Shown one piece after another: positions 27,086 to 36,159 of a DNA stretch of 64,000 bases. Below the pieces are notes generated by a model. The model worked only from the letters and a program-made list of their open reading frames with translations, was not told the DNA's origin and ran no database searches. Within the stretch, counting starts at the first letter, position 1. Every line of letters begins with the position of its first letter. This DNA is from Frateuria_A sp049727805 (GTDB taxonomy: Bacteria; Pseudomonadota; Gammaproteobacteria; Xanthomonadales; Rhodanobacteraceae), in the NCBI RefSeq assembly GCF_049727805.1, contig NZ_JBCNYA010000004.1, forward strand, positions 62,001 to 126,000, given 5' to 3'. Position numbers and translations under genes: made by a program.

Positions 27086-28858
27086 ATGACGATCTACAAG
27101 GCCCCGCTCGACGACATGCGCTTCGTGTTGCACGACCTGTTCCGCGCGGAGGCTACGTTGACCCCGCTCGCCGGCGGCGAGGGCCACACCCGCGACCTGC
27201 TCGACGCGGTGCTGGAGGAAGCGGCGCGCTTCAACGAGCAGGTGCTCGCCCCGCTGAACGCATCGGCCGATGCCGAGGGCTGCCACTTCGACAAGGCCAC
27301 CGCCACGGTGACCACGCCGAAGGGTTTCAGGGAGGCCTACCGCACCTACGTCGAGGGCGGCTGGGCGGGCCTGACCATGCCCGAGGCGATGGGCGGCCAG
27401 GCGTTGCCGGAAGTGATCGGCGTGGCGATGAAGGAGATGCTCGACTCGGCCAACCTGGCCTGGGGCAACTACCCGCTGCTCAGCCAGGGCGCCGCGCATG
27501 CGCTGCAGTTGCACGGCGACGACTGGCAGAAGGACGTCTTCCTCAAGCCCATGGTCGAGGGCCGCTGGTGCGGCAGCATGTGCCTGACCGAGCCGCAGGC
27601 CGGTTCCGACCTCGGCCTGCTCAAGACGCGCGCCGAACCCGCCGGCGACGGCAGTTACCGGGTCACCGGCACCAAGATCTTCATCACCGCCGGCGAGCAC
27701 GACCTTACCGAGAACATCGTCCATCTGGTGCTGGCGCGCCTGCCCGACGCGCCGGCCGGCAGCCGCGGCATCTCGCTGTTCGTGGTGCCCAAGTTCAAGG
27801 TCGCGCGCGACGGCAAGATGGGCGAACGCAACGCCGTGGCGGCCGGCGCCATCGAGCACAAGATGGGCATCCACGCCTCGCCGACCTGCGTGATGAACTT
27901 CGACGGCGCCGAAGGCTGGCTGATCGGCCAGCCGCACAAGGGCCTGTTCGGCATGTTCACCATGATGAACGCGGCGCGCCTGGCGGTCGGCGTGCAGGGC
28001 ATCGGCCTGGCCGAGCGCGGCCTGCAGAACAGCCTGAACTACGCGCGCGAGCGCCTGCAGGGCCGCGCGCTGAGCGGCCCGGTGCAGCCGGACAAACCGG
28101 CCGATCCGCTGCTGGTGCATCCGGACGTGCGCCGCATGCTGCTGACCCAGCGCGCGATCGTCGAGGGCGGCCGCGCACTGATGCTCTACGCCGCGCTGCA
28201 ACTGGACATCGAGGAGCGCGCCGCCGACGAGGCCGCGCGGGCGAAGGCCGGCGAACTGGTCGCCTTCCTGATCCCGATCGTCAAGGGCGTGCTCACCGAA
28301 CTGGCGCAGGAGAGCGTCAAGGAAGCCGTGCAGATCTATGGCGGCCACGGCTACATCACCGAGAACGGCGTGGAGCAGTTCGTGCGCGACGCGCGCATCA
28401 TCACGCTGTACGAGGGCACCACCGGCATCCAGGCGATGGACCTGCTGGGTCGCAAGATCATGCAGCTCAAGGGCGCGGGCTTGCGCCACTTTCTGGAGGA
28501 GATCGGCGGCTTCTGCCAGCAGCACGCAGGCGATGCGTTGCTGGGCGAGTTCGTCGCGCCGCTGGGCAAGGCGGCCAAGGAGTGGCAGGCACTGACGATG
28601 GCGTTGGCCGAGCGCGCGCAGGCCAACCCGGAAGAACTGGGCGCGGCTGCGGTGGACTACCTCTACTACTCCGGCTATGTCGCACTGGCCTACATGTGGG
28701 CGCGCAGCGTCGCCGCGGCCGAGGGCAGCACGCAATCGGCGTTCAAGCAGGCAAAGCGGGACACCGCGAGGTTCTACTTCGCGCGGATGCTGCCGCGTTG
28801 CGCAGTGCATCGCGCGGCGATCGAGGCCGGCGTGGCGAGCATTCCCTCGATCGGCTGA
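27086..28858 (+). CDS. Acyl-CoA dehydrogenase (long form with C-terminal domain)
   Basis: A 590-residue FAD-dependent acyl-CoA dehydrogenase. The core motifs are MCLTEPQAGSDLG and FITAGEHDLTENIVHLV in the middle domain and the catalytic-glutamate region YGGHGYITENGVEQFVRDARI with ITLYEGTTGIQ in the C-terminal bundle; an additional domain of about 120 residues follows. This longer type, also called phenylacyl-CoA dehydrogenase-like, is usually annotated as a fatty-acid beta-oxidation enzyme. The start at 27086 has GAGGAAAC upstream. It is not adjacent to other beta-oxidation genes, so the substrate is inferred only. Confidence 0.93.
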   Translation: MTIYKAPLDDMRFVLHDLFRAEATLTPLAGGEGHTRDLLDAVLEEAARFNEQVLAPLNASADAEGCHFDKATATVTTPKGFREAYRTYVEGGWAGLTMPEAMGGQALPEVIGVAMKEMLDSANLAWGNYPLLSQGAAHALQLHGDDWQKDVFLKPMVEGRWCGSMCLTEPQAGSDLGLLKTRAEPAGDGSYRVTGTKIFITAGEHDLTENIVHLVLARLPDAPAGSRGISLFVVPKFKVARDGKMGERNAVAAGAIEHKMGIHASPTCVMNFDGAEGWLIGQPHKGLFGMFTMMNAARLAVGVQGIGLAERGLQNSLNYARERLQGRALSGPVQPDKPADPLLVHPDVRRMLLTQRAIVEGGRALMLYAALQLDIEERAADEAARAKAGELVAFLIPIVKGVLTELAQESVKEAVQIYGGHGYITENGVEQFVRDARIITLYEGTTGIQAMDLLGRKIMQLKGAGLRHFLEEIGGFCQQHAGDALLGEFVAPLGKAAKEWQALTMALAERAQANPEELGAAAVDYLYYSGYVALAYMWARSVAAAEGSTQSAFKQAKRDTARFYFARMLPRCAVHRAAIEAGVASIPSIG

Positions 28859-28865
28859 GCCATTC

Positions 28866-28926
28866 GCAGGGTGGGCTTCAGTCCATCGCTCTTGCATGGG
28901 CAGGGTGGGCTGAAGCCCACCCTGCG
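28866..28926. repeat. Family C inverted repeat between acyl-CoA dehydrogenase and pgeF
   Basis: Arms GCAGGGTGGGCTTCAGTCCA and CAGGGTGGGCTGAAGCCCAC with CCTGCG, separated by a short spacer. It sits exactly between the convergent stops at 28858 and 28934, the same placement as the copy at 752-813. Confidence 0.8.
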
Positions 28927-28933
28927 TCCATTT

Positions 28934-29677
28934 TCAATCGCGCCAGATCACGCTGGCGAAGCGGCCGCTGCTGGCGCCGTCGCGGCGATAGGAATAGAAG
29001 CGCGGGTCGGCGAACGTGTCGAAGCCGCCGCCATGGACGCGCGTCACGCCCGCCGCGGCGAGCCTCTGCCGGGCCAGGCCGGCGAGATCGCAATGCCAAT
29101 GGCCGGGCCGTGTCGCCGTGAAGCAGTTGGCTGCCTCCGGGCTGCGCTCGACGAAGGCCGTTCGCACCTCCTCGCCTACCTCGTAGGACACGGCACCGAT
29201 GCAGGGTCCCAGCCATGCCAGCAGGCGAGTCGGCGCGGTGCCCATCGCCGCGACCGTCGCTTCCAGCACGCCGGCGGCCAGGCCGCGCCAGCCGGCGTGG
29301 GCGGCGCCGATGCGTGCGCCGTCCTCGCTGCAGAACAACACCGGCATGCAGTCGGCGGTGAGGATCGCCAGCACCGTGCCGGACAGGTGCGCGACCGCCG
29401 CGTCCGCCTGTGGTTCATCCGCGCTGGCGAGCGGGCCCAGCTGCGCCACCATGGTGCCGTGCACCTGGCGCAGCCAGCGTGGCGCGGCCGGCAGGTCGAG
29501 CGCATGGTGCAGGGCGTCGCGGTTGCTGGCGACCGCTTCGGCGGCATCGCCGCTGCGCAGGCCCAGGTTGAAGCGCGCATAGGGGCCGGCCGAAATGCCC
29601 GGTCCATGGCGGGTGGTGACCGCCGCATGCACGCCGCGCGGCGCGGGCCAGTCGGGGAGGATCCAGGGTTCGGTCAT
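28934..29677 (-). CDS. pgeF: Peptidoglycan editing factor PgeF (YfiH/laccase-domain family)
   Basis: A 247-residue multicopper-laccase-domain protein. The family metal-site motifs are RQVHGTMV, TADCMPVLF, AAHAGWRGLA and GPCIGA, with YSYRRDGASSGRFAS at the C-terminus. In E. coli YfiH/PgeF is reported to correct L-Ser misincorporation in murein precursors; related proteins act on nucleosides. It lies downstream of rluD on the same strand, a conserved arrangement near bamD. The start at 29677 is used; an ATG 9 codons earlier is possible. Confidence 0.9.
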   Translation of the reverse strand: MTEPWILPDWPAPRGVHAAVTTRHGPGISAGPYARFNLGLRSGDAAEAVASNRDALHHALDLPAAPRWLRQVHGTMVAQLGPLASADEPQADAAVAHLSGTVLAILTADCMPVLFCSEDGARIGAAHAGWRGLAAGVLEATVAAMGTAPTRLLAWLGPCIGAVSYEVGEEVRTAFVERSPEAANCFTATRPGHWHCDLAGLARQRLAAAGVTRVHGGGFDTFADPRFYSYRRDGASSGRFASVIWRD

Positions 29678-29776
29678 GGGGATGGCCGTCACGGGGAGCC
29701 TCAAGCATACCGCGGAGTCGCGCCCTCTCCCTCGTACCGCCGGTAGGTGCCGGGATTGCCTGGAGCGGCTTTGCCG

Positions 29777-30745
29777 CTACGCCTCGCGGTGCTCCAGCGC
29801 ATCGGACCGCAAGGTGGCGACCAGCGCTTCCAAGTCCTCCGGCCGCTTCGCTTCGAACGCCATCGCCTCACCCGTCACCGGATGCTCGAAGGCCAGCCGC
29901 TCGGCATGCAGCGCCTGCCGGCGGAAGCCGCGCAGCGCGGCGACCAGTTCCGGCGTGGCGCCCTTGGGCAGCCGCAGGCTGCCGCCGTACAGCGGATCGC
30001 CCACCAGCGGGTGGTGGATGTGCGCCATGTGCACGCGGATCTGGTGGGTGCGCCCGGTTTCCAGGTTGCACTGGATCAGGCTGTGCGCACGGAAGCGTTC
30101 GCGCAGGCGGTAGTGGGTGACGGCGTGCTTGCCGTCCTCCTCGTCGCGCACGGCCTGGCGCAGGCGGTCGCCCATGTGCCGGCCGATCGGCGCATCGACG
30201 GTGCCGCCGGCCACCAGCGTGCCCAGCACCACCGCCTCGTACTGCCGTTCCACTGCGTGGCGCGAGAGCATTTCCACGAGTGCCGTGTGCGCGGCCAGCG
30301 ACTTGGCCACCACCATCAGGCCGGAGGTGTCCTTGTCCAGCCGGTGCACGATGCCGGCGCGCGGCAGCTCGGCCAGCTTCGGGTCGTGGTGCAGCAGTGC
30401 ATTGAGCAGCGTACCGGCCGGGTTGCCGGCGCCCGGATGCACCACCAGGCCGGCCGGCTTGTCCAGCACCAGCAGGTGGGCGTCCTCGTGCACGATCGCC
30501 AGGTCGATCGCCTCCGGCGCGCTCTCCACCTCGTTGGCCAGCTCGGCCTCCAGCCGCACCTGCTCGCCGCCGCGCAGCAGCTGGCGCGGCGGCGCCACGG
30601 CGCCGTCCAGGGTGACCGCGCCGGCCTTGATCCAGCCGGCCAGGCGCGAGCGGGAATAATCCGGGAACATCTCGGCCAGCGCCTGGTCGAAGCGCCTGCC
30701 TGCCGCCGACAGGGGCACCTGCGCCTCGTGCCGGATGACGGTCAT
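29777..30745 (-). CDS. rluD: 23S rRNA pseudouridine synthase RluD
   Basis: A 322-residue RluA-family pseudouridine synthase with an N-terminal S4 RNA-binding domain (RFDQALAEMFPDYSRSRLAGWI). The catalytic domain contains the aspartate motif IVHRLDKDTSG, and VLDKPAGLVVHPG and LETGRTHQIRVHMAHI follow family order. RluD modifies helix 69 of 23S rRNA (positions 1911/1915/1917). It is divergent from bamD with a 68-base gap and adjacent to pgeF, the usual bamD-rluD-pgeF arrangement, which supports RluD rather than RluA or RluC. Confidence 0.93.
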   Translation of the reverse strand: MTVIRHEAQVPLSAAGRRFDQALAEMFPDYSRSRLAGWIKAGAVTLDGAVAPPRQLLRGGEQVRLEAELANEVESAPEAIDLAIVHEDAHLLVLDKPAGLVVHPGAGNPAGTLLNALLHHDPKLAELPRAGIVHRLDKDTSGLMVVAKSLAAHTALVEMLSRHAVERQYEAVVLGTLVAGGTVDAPIGRHMGDRLRQAVRDEEDGKHAVTHYRLRERFRAHSLIQCNLETGRTHQIRVHMAHIHHPLVGDPLYGGSLRLPKGATPELVAALRGFRRQALHAERLAFEHPVTGEAMAFEAKRPEDLEALVATLRSDALEHREA

Positions 30746-30813
30746 GCCGCCCTCCGCGGGTGGCTGGCGGTTTGGGCTATCATCCCCACGATCACATCCA
30801 TACAAATTTCCCA

Positions 30814-31641
30814 ATGCGCCTATTCTTCAAATTGCTTGCCGTGCTGGTTCTCGGCCTGTCCGTGGGCGCCTGCTCGATGTTCGGCCACAAGCGCGAGAGC
30901 ATCGACACCATGCCGGTGGAGAAGCTCTACACCAAGGCGCACGACGACCTCATGAACGGCGACTACTCGGCGGCCACCAAGGCCTACCAGCGCCTGATCG
31001 CGCGCTTCCCGTCCGGGGACTACAACGAACAGTCGCAGCTGGAGCTGGCCTATTCGCAGTACAAGGACAACCAGCCGGACGACGCCTACTCGACGATCAA
31101 CCGCTTCATCAAGACCTATCCGACCCAGAAGCATGTCGATTATGCCTATTACCTGCGCGGCCTGATCAATTTCGACCGCACCAGCGGCGTGATCGAGCGC
31201 TTCTTCCCGCGCAACAGCTCGCAGTCGCGCCGCGATCAGGCGTACAACCTGCAGGCCTTCGACGACTTCTCCGAACTGGCCCGCCGCTATCCCGACAGCG
31301 CCTATACCGCCGATGCGCGCCAGCGCATGATCTACCTGCGCAACGTGCTGGCGGAATACGAGATCAACGTGGCCAAGTTCTACCTGCGCAACAAGGCCTA
31401 CGTGGCCTCGGCCGATCGCGCGCAGTACGTGGTGGAGCACTACCAGCAGGCACCGCAGACCGGCGACGCGCTGGCGATCCTGGCCCGCAGCTACCTGGCG
31501 CTGGACCAGAAGCAGCAAGCCGAGAACGTGCGCAAGGTGCTGGCGCTGAACTACCCGGATCACCCGTATCTCACCGATCCGAAATGGCCGCATGCGCCTT
31601 CGACGCTGCGCAAGATGGTGCCCTTCTCGGGACACCACTGA
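30814..31641 (+). CDS. bamD: Outer-membrane assembly lipoprotein BamD
   Basis: A 275-residue lipoprotein of the BAM complex. The signal peptide carries a lipobox LSVGACS, so Cys20 is the lipidated residue. TPR units fill the mature part (LYTKAHDDLMNGDYSAATKAY, then LELAYSQYKDNQPDDAY and YYLRGLINFDR), with the BamD-typical RRYPDSAYTADARQRM. It helps BamA fold beta-barrel proteins into the outer membrane. The ATG at 30814 fits the signal peptide. A strong hairpin terminator follows 2 bases after the stop. Confidence 0.95.
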   Translation: MRLFFKLLAVLVLGLSVGACSMFGHKRESIDTMPVEKLYTKAHDDLMNGDYSAATKAYQRLIARFPSGDYNEQSQLELAYSQYKDNQPDDAYSTINRFIKTYPTQKHVDYAYYLRGLINFDRTSGVIERFFPRNSSQSRRDQAYNLQAFDDFSELARRYPDSAYTADARQRMIYLRNVLAEYEINVAKFYLRNKAYVASADRAQYVVEHYQQAPQTGDALAILARSYLALDQKQQAENVRKVLALNYPDHPYLTDPKWPHAPSTLRKMVPFSGHH

Positions 31642-31643
31642 AA

Positions 31644-31670
31644 AAATGCCCCTTCCGGGGCATTTTTTTT
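31644..31670. terminator. Bidirectional intrinsic terminator between bamD and nadE
   Basis: AATGCCCC-TTCC-GGGGCATT is a perfect 8-base-pair stem with a four-base loop, preceded by a run of A and followed by eight T residues. It reads as a rho-independent terminator for bamD and, in the other direction, for the convergent nadE transcript. Confidence 0.93.
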
Positions 31671-31803
31671 GATGCCGCTTCAGCCCGCCGCGCCCGAAGC
31701 GAGGATCTGGCACATCAGCGTCACACCCACCCGACGCCCATGCACGGAAGGCCTTCGCCCGTTGGCCTGTGGAGGTGGCCAACGGACTTACCGGGCCTAG
31801 CCA

Positions 31804-33420
31804 TCATTTCCAGCCGGAGGTGATCGGGTAGCGCCGCTCGCGGCCGAAGGCACGGGTGGTCACGCGCGGGCCCGGCGCAGCCTGGCGGCGCTTGAACTCG
31901 TTGCGCAGCACCAGGCTGGCGACCCGGCGCACCGTGTCCGGGTCGAAGCCGGCGGCGGCGATCTCGGCCTGCGACTGCTCGCCCTCGATGAAGCGCTGGA
32001 GGATCGCATCGAGCACGTCGTAGGGCGGCAGCGAATCCTGGTCGGTCTGGTCCTCGCGCAGCTCGGCCGAAGGCGGACGGTCGATCACCGCGGGCGGGAT
32101 CGCCGGGCCGGCTTCGTTGCGCCAGCGCGAGAGCCGGTACACCACCGTCTTGTAGACGTCCTTGAGCGGCGCATAGGCGCCGCACATGTCGCCGTACAGC
32201 GTGGCGTAGCCGACCGCCATCTCGCTCTTGTTGCCGGTGGCCAGCAGCAGGTGGCTGTGCTTGTTGGAGAGACCCATCAGCATCACGCCGCGGGTGCGCG
32301 ACTGCAGGTTTTCCTCGGTGGTGTCCGCGGTCTTGCCGGCGAAGGCGGGCGTGAGCGCCGCCAGGAAGCTCTGGTAGGTGGGCTCGATGTCGATCACGTG
32401 GTAGGCCACGCCCAGGCGCTCGGCCTGCTCGCGCGCGCCGTCCAGCGAGAGCTTCGAGGTGTAGCGGGTGGGCAGCATCACCGCGGTGACGCGCCCGGGG
32501 CCGAGGGCATCGACCGCCAGCGCCAGCGTCAGCGCCGAGTCGATGCCGCCGGAAAGGCCCAGCAGCACGCCGGGAAAACCGTTCTTGTCGATGTAGTCAC
32601 GGATGCCACGGACGAGCGCGGCATACAGCACGGCTTCCGGGCGCGTGTCGGCAGCCGCCGGCCAGTTGTCCGCACGCAGCGTGCGGCTGGCCGAATCGAA
32701 CGTGGCCCACAGCAGCGCGTCGACGAAGGCCGGTGCGCGCGCGGCGATCGAGCCGTCGCCATTGACCAGCAGCGAGGCGCCGTCGTACACCACCTCGTCC
32801 TGCCCGCCGACCAGGTTGAGGTAGACGATGGCGCAGCCGGTTTCCTTCGCGCGCGCGGTGAGCAGCGCCTCGCGCGTGGCCTGCTTGGCGTCGTCCCAGG
32901 GCGAGGCGTTGATCACGATGATCAGCTCGGCGCCGGTACTGGCGGCCTGCGCCGCCGGCTCGGGCTCCCAGATGTCCTCGCAGACCAGGAAGCCCACCCG
33001 CACGCCGTTGACCATGCCGGTGGCGCTGGCGTGGCCGGGGCGAAAGTAGCGCTTGTCGTCGAACACGCCGTAGTTGGGCAGCGCCTGCTTGTGCGCGATG
33101 CACTCGATGCGGCCCTCGCGCAGCAGCGCGGCGGCGTTGTAGACCTCGCCCTCGCTGTGCGGGAAACCGACCAGCGCGGTGAGGCCATCGGTGTCTTCGG
33201 CCAGCGCGGCGATCGCCTCGTTGCAGGCCTGCAGGAAGCTGGGGCGTATGAGCAGGTCCTCGGGCGGATAGCCGCTGATCGCCAGTTCCGGGAACGCCAC
33301 CAGGTCAGCGCCTCCGGCGTGCGCCCGGGTCATCAGTTCGCGGATCTTCGTGGTGTTGGCGGCGACGGCGCCGACGGGGAAGTCGAACTGGGCCAGGGCG
33401 AGGCGGAGTTGGGTGGTCAT
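31804..33420 (-). CDS. nadE: Glutamine-dependent NAD+ synthetase
   Basis: A 538-residue two-domain enzyme that amidates deamido-NAD using glutamine-derived ammonia. The N-terminal nitrilase-like glutaminase domain has the catalytic triad regions FPELAISGYPPEDL (Glu), ALPNYGVFDDKRYF (Lys) and GFLVCEDIW (Cys). The C-terminal synthetase domain has the PP-loop LLGLSGGIDSAL, then LATGNKSEMAVGYATLYGDM. The start at 33420 (MTTQLRLALAQFDFP) is chosen over one 9 codons upstream. It is convergent with bamD and upstream it faces a repeat-filled gap. Confidence 0.96.
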   Translation of the reverse strand: MTTQLRLALAQFDFPVGAVAANTTKIRELMTRAHAGGADLVAFPELAISGYPPEDLLIRPSFLQACNEAIAALAEDTDGLTALVGFPHSEGEVYNAAALLREGRIECIAHKQALPNYGVFDDKRYFRPGHASATGMVNGVRVGFLVCEDIWEPEPAAQAASTGAELIIVINASPWDDAKQATREALLTARAKETGCAIVYLNLVGGQDEVVYDGASLLVNGDGSIAARAPAFVDALLWATFDSASRTLRADNWPAAADTRPEAVLYAALVRGIRDYIDKNGFPGVLLGLSGGIDSALTLALAVDALGPGRVTAVMLPTRYTSKLSLDGAREQAERLGVAYHVIDIEPTYQSFLAALTPAFAGKTADTTEENLQSRTRGVMLMGLSNKHSHLLLATGNKSEMAVGYATLYGDMCGAYAPLKDVYKTVVYRLSRWRNEAGPAIPPAVIDRPPSAELREDQTDQDSLPPYDVLDAILQRFIEGEQSQAEIAAAGFDPDTVRRVASLVLRNEFKRRQAAPGPRVTTRAFGRERRYPITSGWK

Positions 33421-33460
33421 CTGGGCGGGCGGCAGTGGGAGGCGCACATGATAAGCGAGG

Positions 33461-33772
33461 GGTGTGAGCAGCTCGAAAACCAGGTCTGAGGCGGGGCCGC
33501 CCCCATCCGCCTGTCGGCACCTTCCCCCGCGTTCGCGGGGGAAGGCCCGGGAACGGGCGCTGCGGCGTTTTGGTCCTTCCCCCGTTTACGGGAGGAGCGA
33601 AAGGTGTGAGCGCTCGAAAAACCAAGGCTGCGGCGGGTCGCCCCCATCCGCCTGTCGGCACTTTCCCCGCGTTCGCGGGGAAGGCTCGGGAACGGGGGCT
33701 GCGGCGTTTTGGTCCTTTCCCCGTTTACGGGGGAAGGTGCCCGAAGGGCGGATGGGGAAGCCTTGCGGGGAG
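33461..33772. repeat. Family A repeat locus with internal tandem duplication
   Basis: The 412-base gap between nadE and sucD holds a duplicated unit of about 142 bases: copy 1 begins GGTGTGAGC at 33461 and copy 2 GGTGTGAGC at 33603. Each contains GCTCGAAAAxCCA, CCCCCATCCGCCTGTCGGCA, a TTCCCCGCGTTCGCGGGGAA hairpin and GCTGCGGCGTTTTGGTCCTT. A closing reverse unit (CCGTTTACGGGGGAAGGTGC, then CCGAAGGGCGGATGGGG) ends near 33772. No gene is seen in this gap. Confidence 0.85.
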
Positions 33773-33782
33773 GCACGAAAGC

Positions 33783-33811
33783 AAAAGGCCACGCTTTCGC
33801 GTGGCCTTTTG
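33783..33811. terminator. Intrinsic terminator downstream of sucD
   Basis: AAAAGGCCACGC-TTTC-GCGTGGCCTTTT is a perfect 12-base-pair hairpin with a TTTC loop and short A/T tracts on both sides. It lies 22 bases after the sucD stop on the minus strand and can end the sucCD transcript; the symmetry allows termination from the other side too. Confidence 0.9.
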
Positions 33812-33832
33812 GCGTGCGCAGATATCGCACGC

Positions 33833-34705
33833 TTACTTCATCAACTTCGCCAGCGTCTTGCCGAGATCCGCCGGCGACTTCACCGTCGTCACGCCCGCCT
33901 TTTCCAGCGCCGCGAACTTGGCCGCCGCGGTGCCCTTGCCGCCGGAGATGATCGCGCCGGCGTGGCCCATGCGCTTGCCGGCCGGGGCGGACGCACCGGC
34001 GATGAAGGACACCACCGGCTTGGTCACGTACTCGCCGATGAACTCGGCCGCGTCTTCCTCGGCGCTGCCGCCGATCTCGCCGACCATGATGATGCCCTCG
34101 GTCTGCGGATCGTCCTGGAACAGCTTCAGGCAGTCGATGAAGTTCAGGCCGTTGATCGGGTCGCCGCCGATGCCGATGCAGGTGGACTGGCCCAGGCCCT
34201 CGTTGGTGGTCTGGAACACGGCCTCATAGGTCAGCGTGCCGGAGCGCGACACGATGCCGACCTTGCCCGGCTGGTGGATGTGGCCCGGCATGATGCCGAT
34301 CTTGCACTCGCCCGGAGTGATGATGCCGGGGCAGTTCGGACCGATCAGCACGGTCTCCGGATGCTGCGCCAGCACGTTCTTCACGCGCAGCATGTCGAGT
34401 ACCGGAATGCCTTCGGTAATGGCCACGATTACGCGGATGCCCGCGTCGATCGCTTCGAGGATCGAGTCGGCCGCGAACGGCGGCGGCACGAAGATCACCG
34501 ACGCGTCGGCACCGGTTTCGGCGACCGCTTCTTCCATCGAGTTGAAGACCGGCAGGCCGATGTGCTCGGAACCGCCCTTGCCGGGGGTCACGCCACCGAC
34601 GATCTTGGTGCCGTAGTCGATCGCCTGCTCGGCGTGGAAGGTGCCCTGCTGGCCGGTGAAGCCCTGCACCAGCACCTTGGTGTTCTTGTTGACCAGAACG
34701 CTCAT
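33833..34705 (-). CDS. sucD: Succinyl-CoA ligase, alpha subunit
   Basis: A 290-residue subunit that binds CoA and carries the active-site histidine phosphorylated during the TCA-cycle step from succinyl-CoA to succinate. Features include VQGFTGQQGTFHAEQAI near the N-terminus, GPNCPGIITPGECKIGIMPG, and the phosphohistidine-region VSFIAGASAPAGKRMGHAGAI. Length is standard. The gene starts 13 bases after sucC, so the two form one operon ended by the hairpin at 33783. Confidence 0.98.
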   Translation of the reverse strand: MSVLVNKNTKVLVQGFTGQQGTFHAEQAIDYGTKIVGGVTPGKGGSEHIGLPVFNSMEEAVAETGADASVIFVPPPFAADSILEAIDAGIRVIVAITEGIPVLDMLRVKNVLAQHPETVLIGPNCPGIITPGECKIGIMPGHIHQPGKVGIVSRSGTLTYEAVFQTTNEGLGQSTCIGIGGDPINGLNFIDCLKLFQDDPQTEGIIMVGEIGGSAEEDAAEFIGEYVTKPVVSFIAGASAPAGKRMGHAGAIISGGKGTAAAKFAALEKAGVTTVKSPADLGKTLAKLMK

Positions 34706-34718
34706 GCTTTCTCGCTCC

Positions 34719-35879
34719 TCACTTCGCGGCGGCCACGGCTTTCTGCGCCGCGTCGTTGAGATCGTCGGCCGGCGTGATCGCCAGGCCGGAGTTGGCCAGC
34801 AGTTCGCGGCCCTTCTCCACGTTGGTGCCCTGCAGGCGCACGACCACCGGGATGGTCAGGCCCACTTCCTTCACCGCGGCGATGATGCCCTCGGCGATCA
34901 GGTCGCAGCGCACGATGCCGCCGAAGATGTTGACCAGGATGGCCTTCACCTTGTCCGAAGACAGGATCAGCTTGAACGCCTCGGTCACGCGCTCCTTGGT
35001 GGCGCCGCCGCCGACGTCGAGGAAGTTGGCCGGCTCGCCGCCCGCCAGCTTGATCACGTCCATGGTGGCCATTGCCAGACCGGCGCCGTTGACCATGCAG
35101 CCGATCGAGCCGTCCATGGTCACGTAGTTGAGGTTGTGCTGGACCGCGGCCGCTTCGGCCTGGTCTTCCTGGCTCAGGTCGCGCATGGCGACCAGCTCGG
35201 GATGACGGAAGTCCGCGTTGTCGTCGGAGTTCACCTTGCCATCGAGCGCGGCCAGGTTGCCGTCCTCGAGGATCGCCAGCGGGTTCAACTCCACCAGCGA
35301 CAGGTCCTTCTCGTTGAACAGCTTGTACAGGCCCAGCATGATCTTGGTCAGCTGGTTGACCTGCTTGGGCGTAAGGTCCATCGCGAAGCCGAGGTTGCGG
35401 CACTGGTAGGGCTGCAACCCCTCCACGAAATCAACGACGATCGTGTGGATATCCTCGGGCGTGTCGCGGGCGACCTGCTCGATGTCCACGCCGCCGTGCT
35501 TGGAGGCAATGAACGACACCGACTTGGAATCACGGTCGACCAGTACCGAGAGATAAAGCTCTTTCGCAATATTCGTGGCGTCGGTCACCAGCACCAGGTT
35601 CACCGGCAGCGCGCGGCCGGCGGACTGGTAGGTCGCCATGTTGGTGCCCAGCATGCCCTTGGCGGCAGCGCGCACGTCGTCGAGGCTCTTGCAGAACTTG
35701 ACGCCGCCGGCCTTGCCGCGGCCGCCTGCGTGGATCTGCGCCTTGACCATCCACTGCGAGCCGCCCAACGCCTTGGCGGCGTCGACGGCGGCGTCGGGGG
35801 AGTTGGCAACCTTGCCCGGCGGTACGGTGATGCCGTACTGCGCGAACAGCTCTTTGGCCTGGTACTCGTGGAAATTCAT
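34719..35879 (-). CDS. sucC: Succinyl-CoA ligase, beta subunit
   Basis: A 386-residue ATP-grasp subunit that binds nucleotide and succinate. Features are MNFHEYQAKELFAQYGI, VKAQIHAGGRGKAGGVK, LVELNPLAI, GSIGCMVNGAGLAMATMD and ILVNIFGGIVRCD. The start at 35879 matches the family's conserved first residues; in-frame sequence further upstream is not coding. First gene of sucCD. The 280-base gap to the divergent pilS contains the promoters of both. Confidence 0.98.
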   Translation of the reverse strand: MNFHEYQAKELFAQYGITVPPGKVANSPDAAVDAAKALGGSQWMVKAQIHAGGRGKAGGVKFCKSLDDVRAAAKGMLGTNMATYQSAGRALPVNLVLVTDATNIAKELYLSVLVDRDSKSVSFIASKHGGVDIEQVARDTPEDIHTIVVDFVEGLQPYQCRNLGFAMDLTPKQVNQLTKIMLGLYKLFNEKDLSLVELNPLAILEDGNLAALDGKVNSDDNADFRHPELVAMRDLSQEDQAEAAAVQHNLNYVTMDGSIGCMVNGAGLAMATMDVIKLAGGEPANFLDVGGGATKERVTEAFKLILSSDKVKAILVNIFGGIVRCDLIAEGIIAAVKEVGLTIPVVVRLQGTNVEKGRELLANSGLAITPADDLNDAAQKAVAAAK

Positions 35880-36159
35880 TCCTATACCTCGAGCGAACGG
35901 GAAAACGTATCGGGCCGCACGCACCTTGGCGGCGTGGGCGCGGGAGGGGATCGGACGGCGGCCTTGGGACGCCCTGCCGGCGTGCAGTGCGCGCTGCTCC
36001 GGGTCACCGGGCGGAAATCGCGCAATACGGCCGCGCATTTTCGCGCAAAGGCGCCCGTGATGGAAAGTGCCGCCTGGCGGCCCACTCCGTGCGCTTCGCC
36101 GCTGGCAGCGCACGCGGGCCTGTCTATACTCGGCCGAACGCCGCGCCGAAGCCGTCAAC

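Noticed and set aside
31755..31790. A second hairpin (GTTGGCC...GGCCAAC) between the bamD terminator and nadE as a small RNA
   Set aside because: There is no promoter or T-run and the stem is short; a strong bidirectional terminator already lies at 31644.
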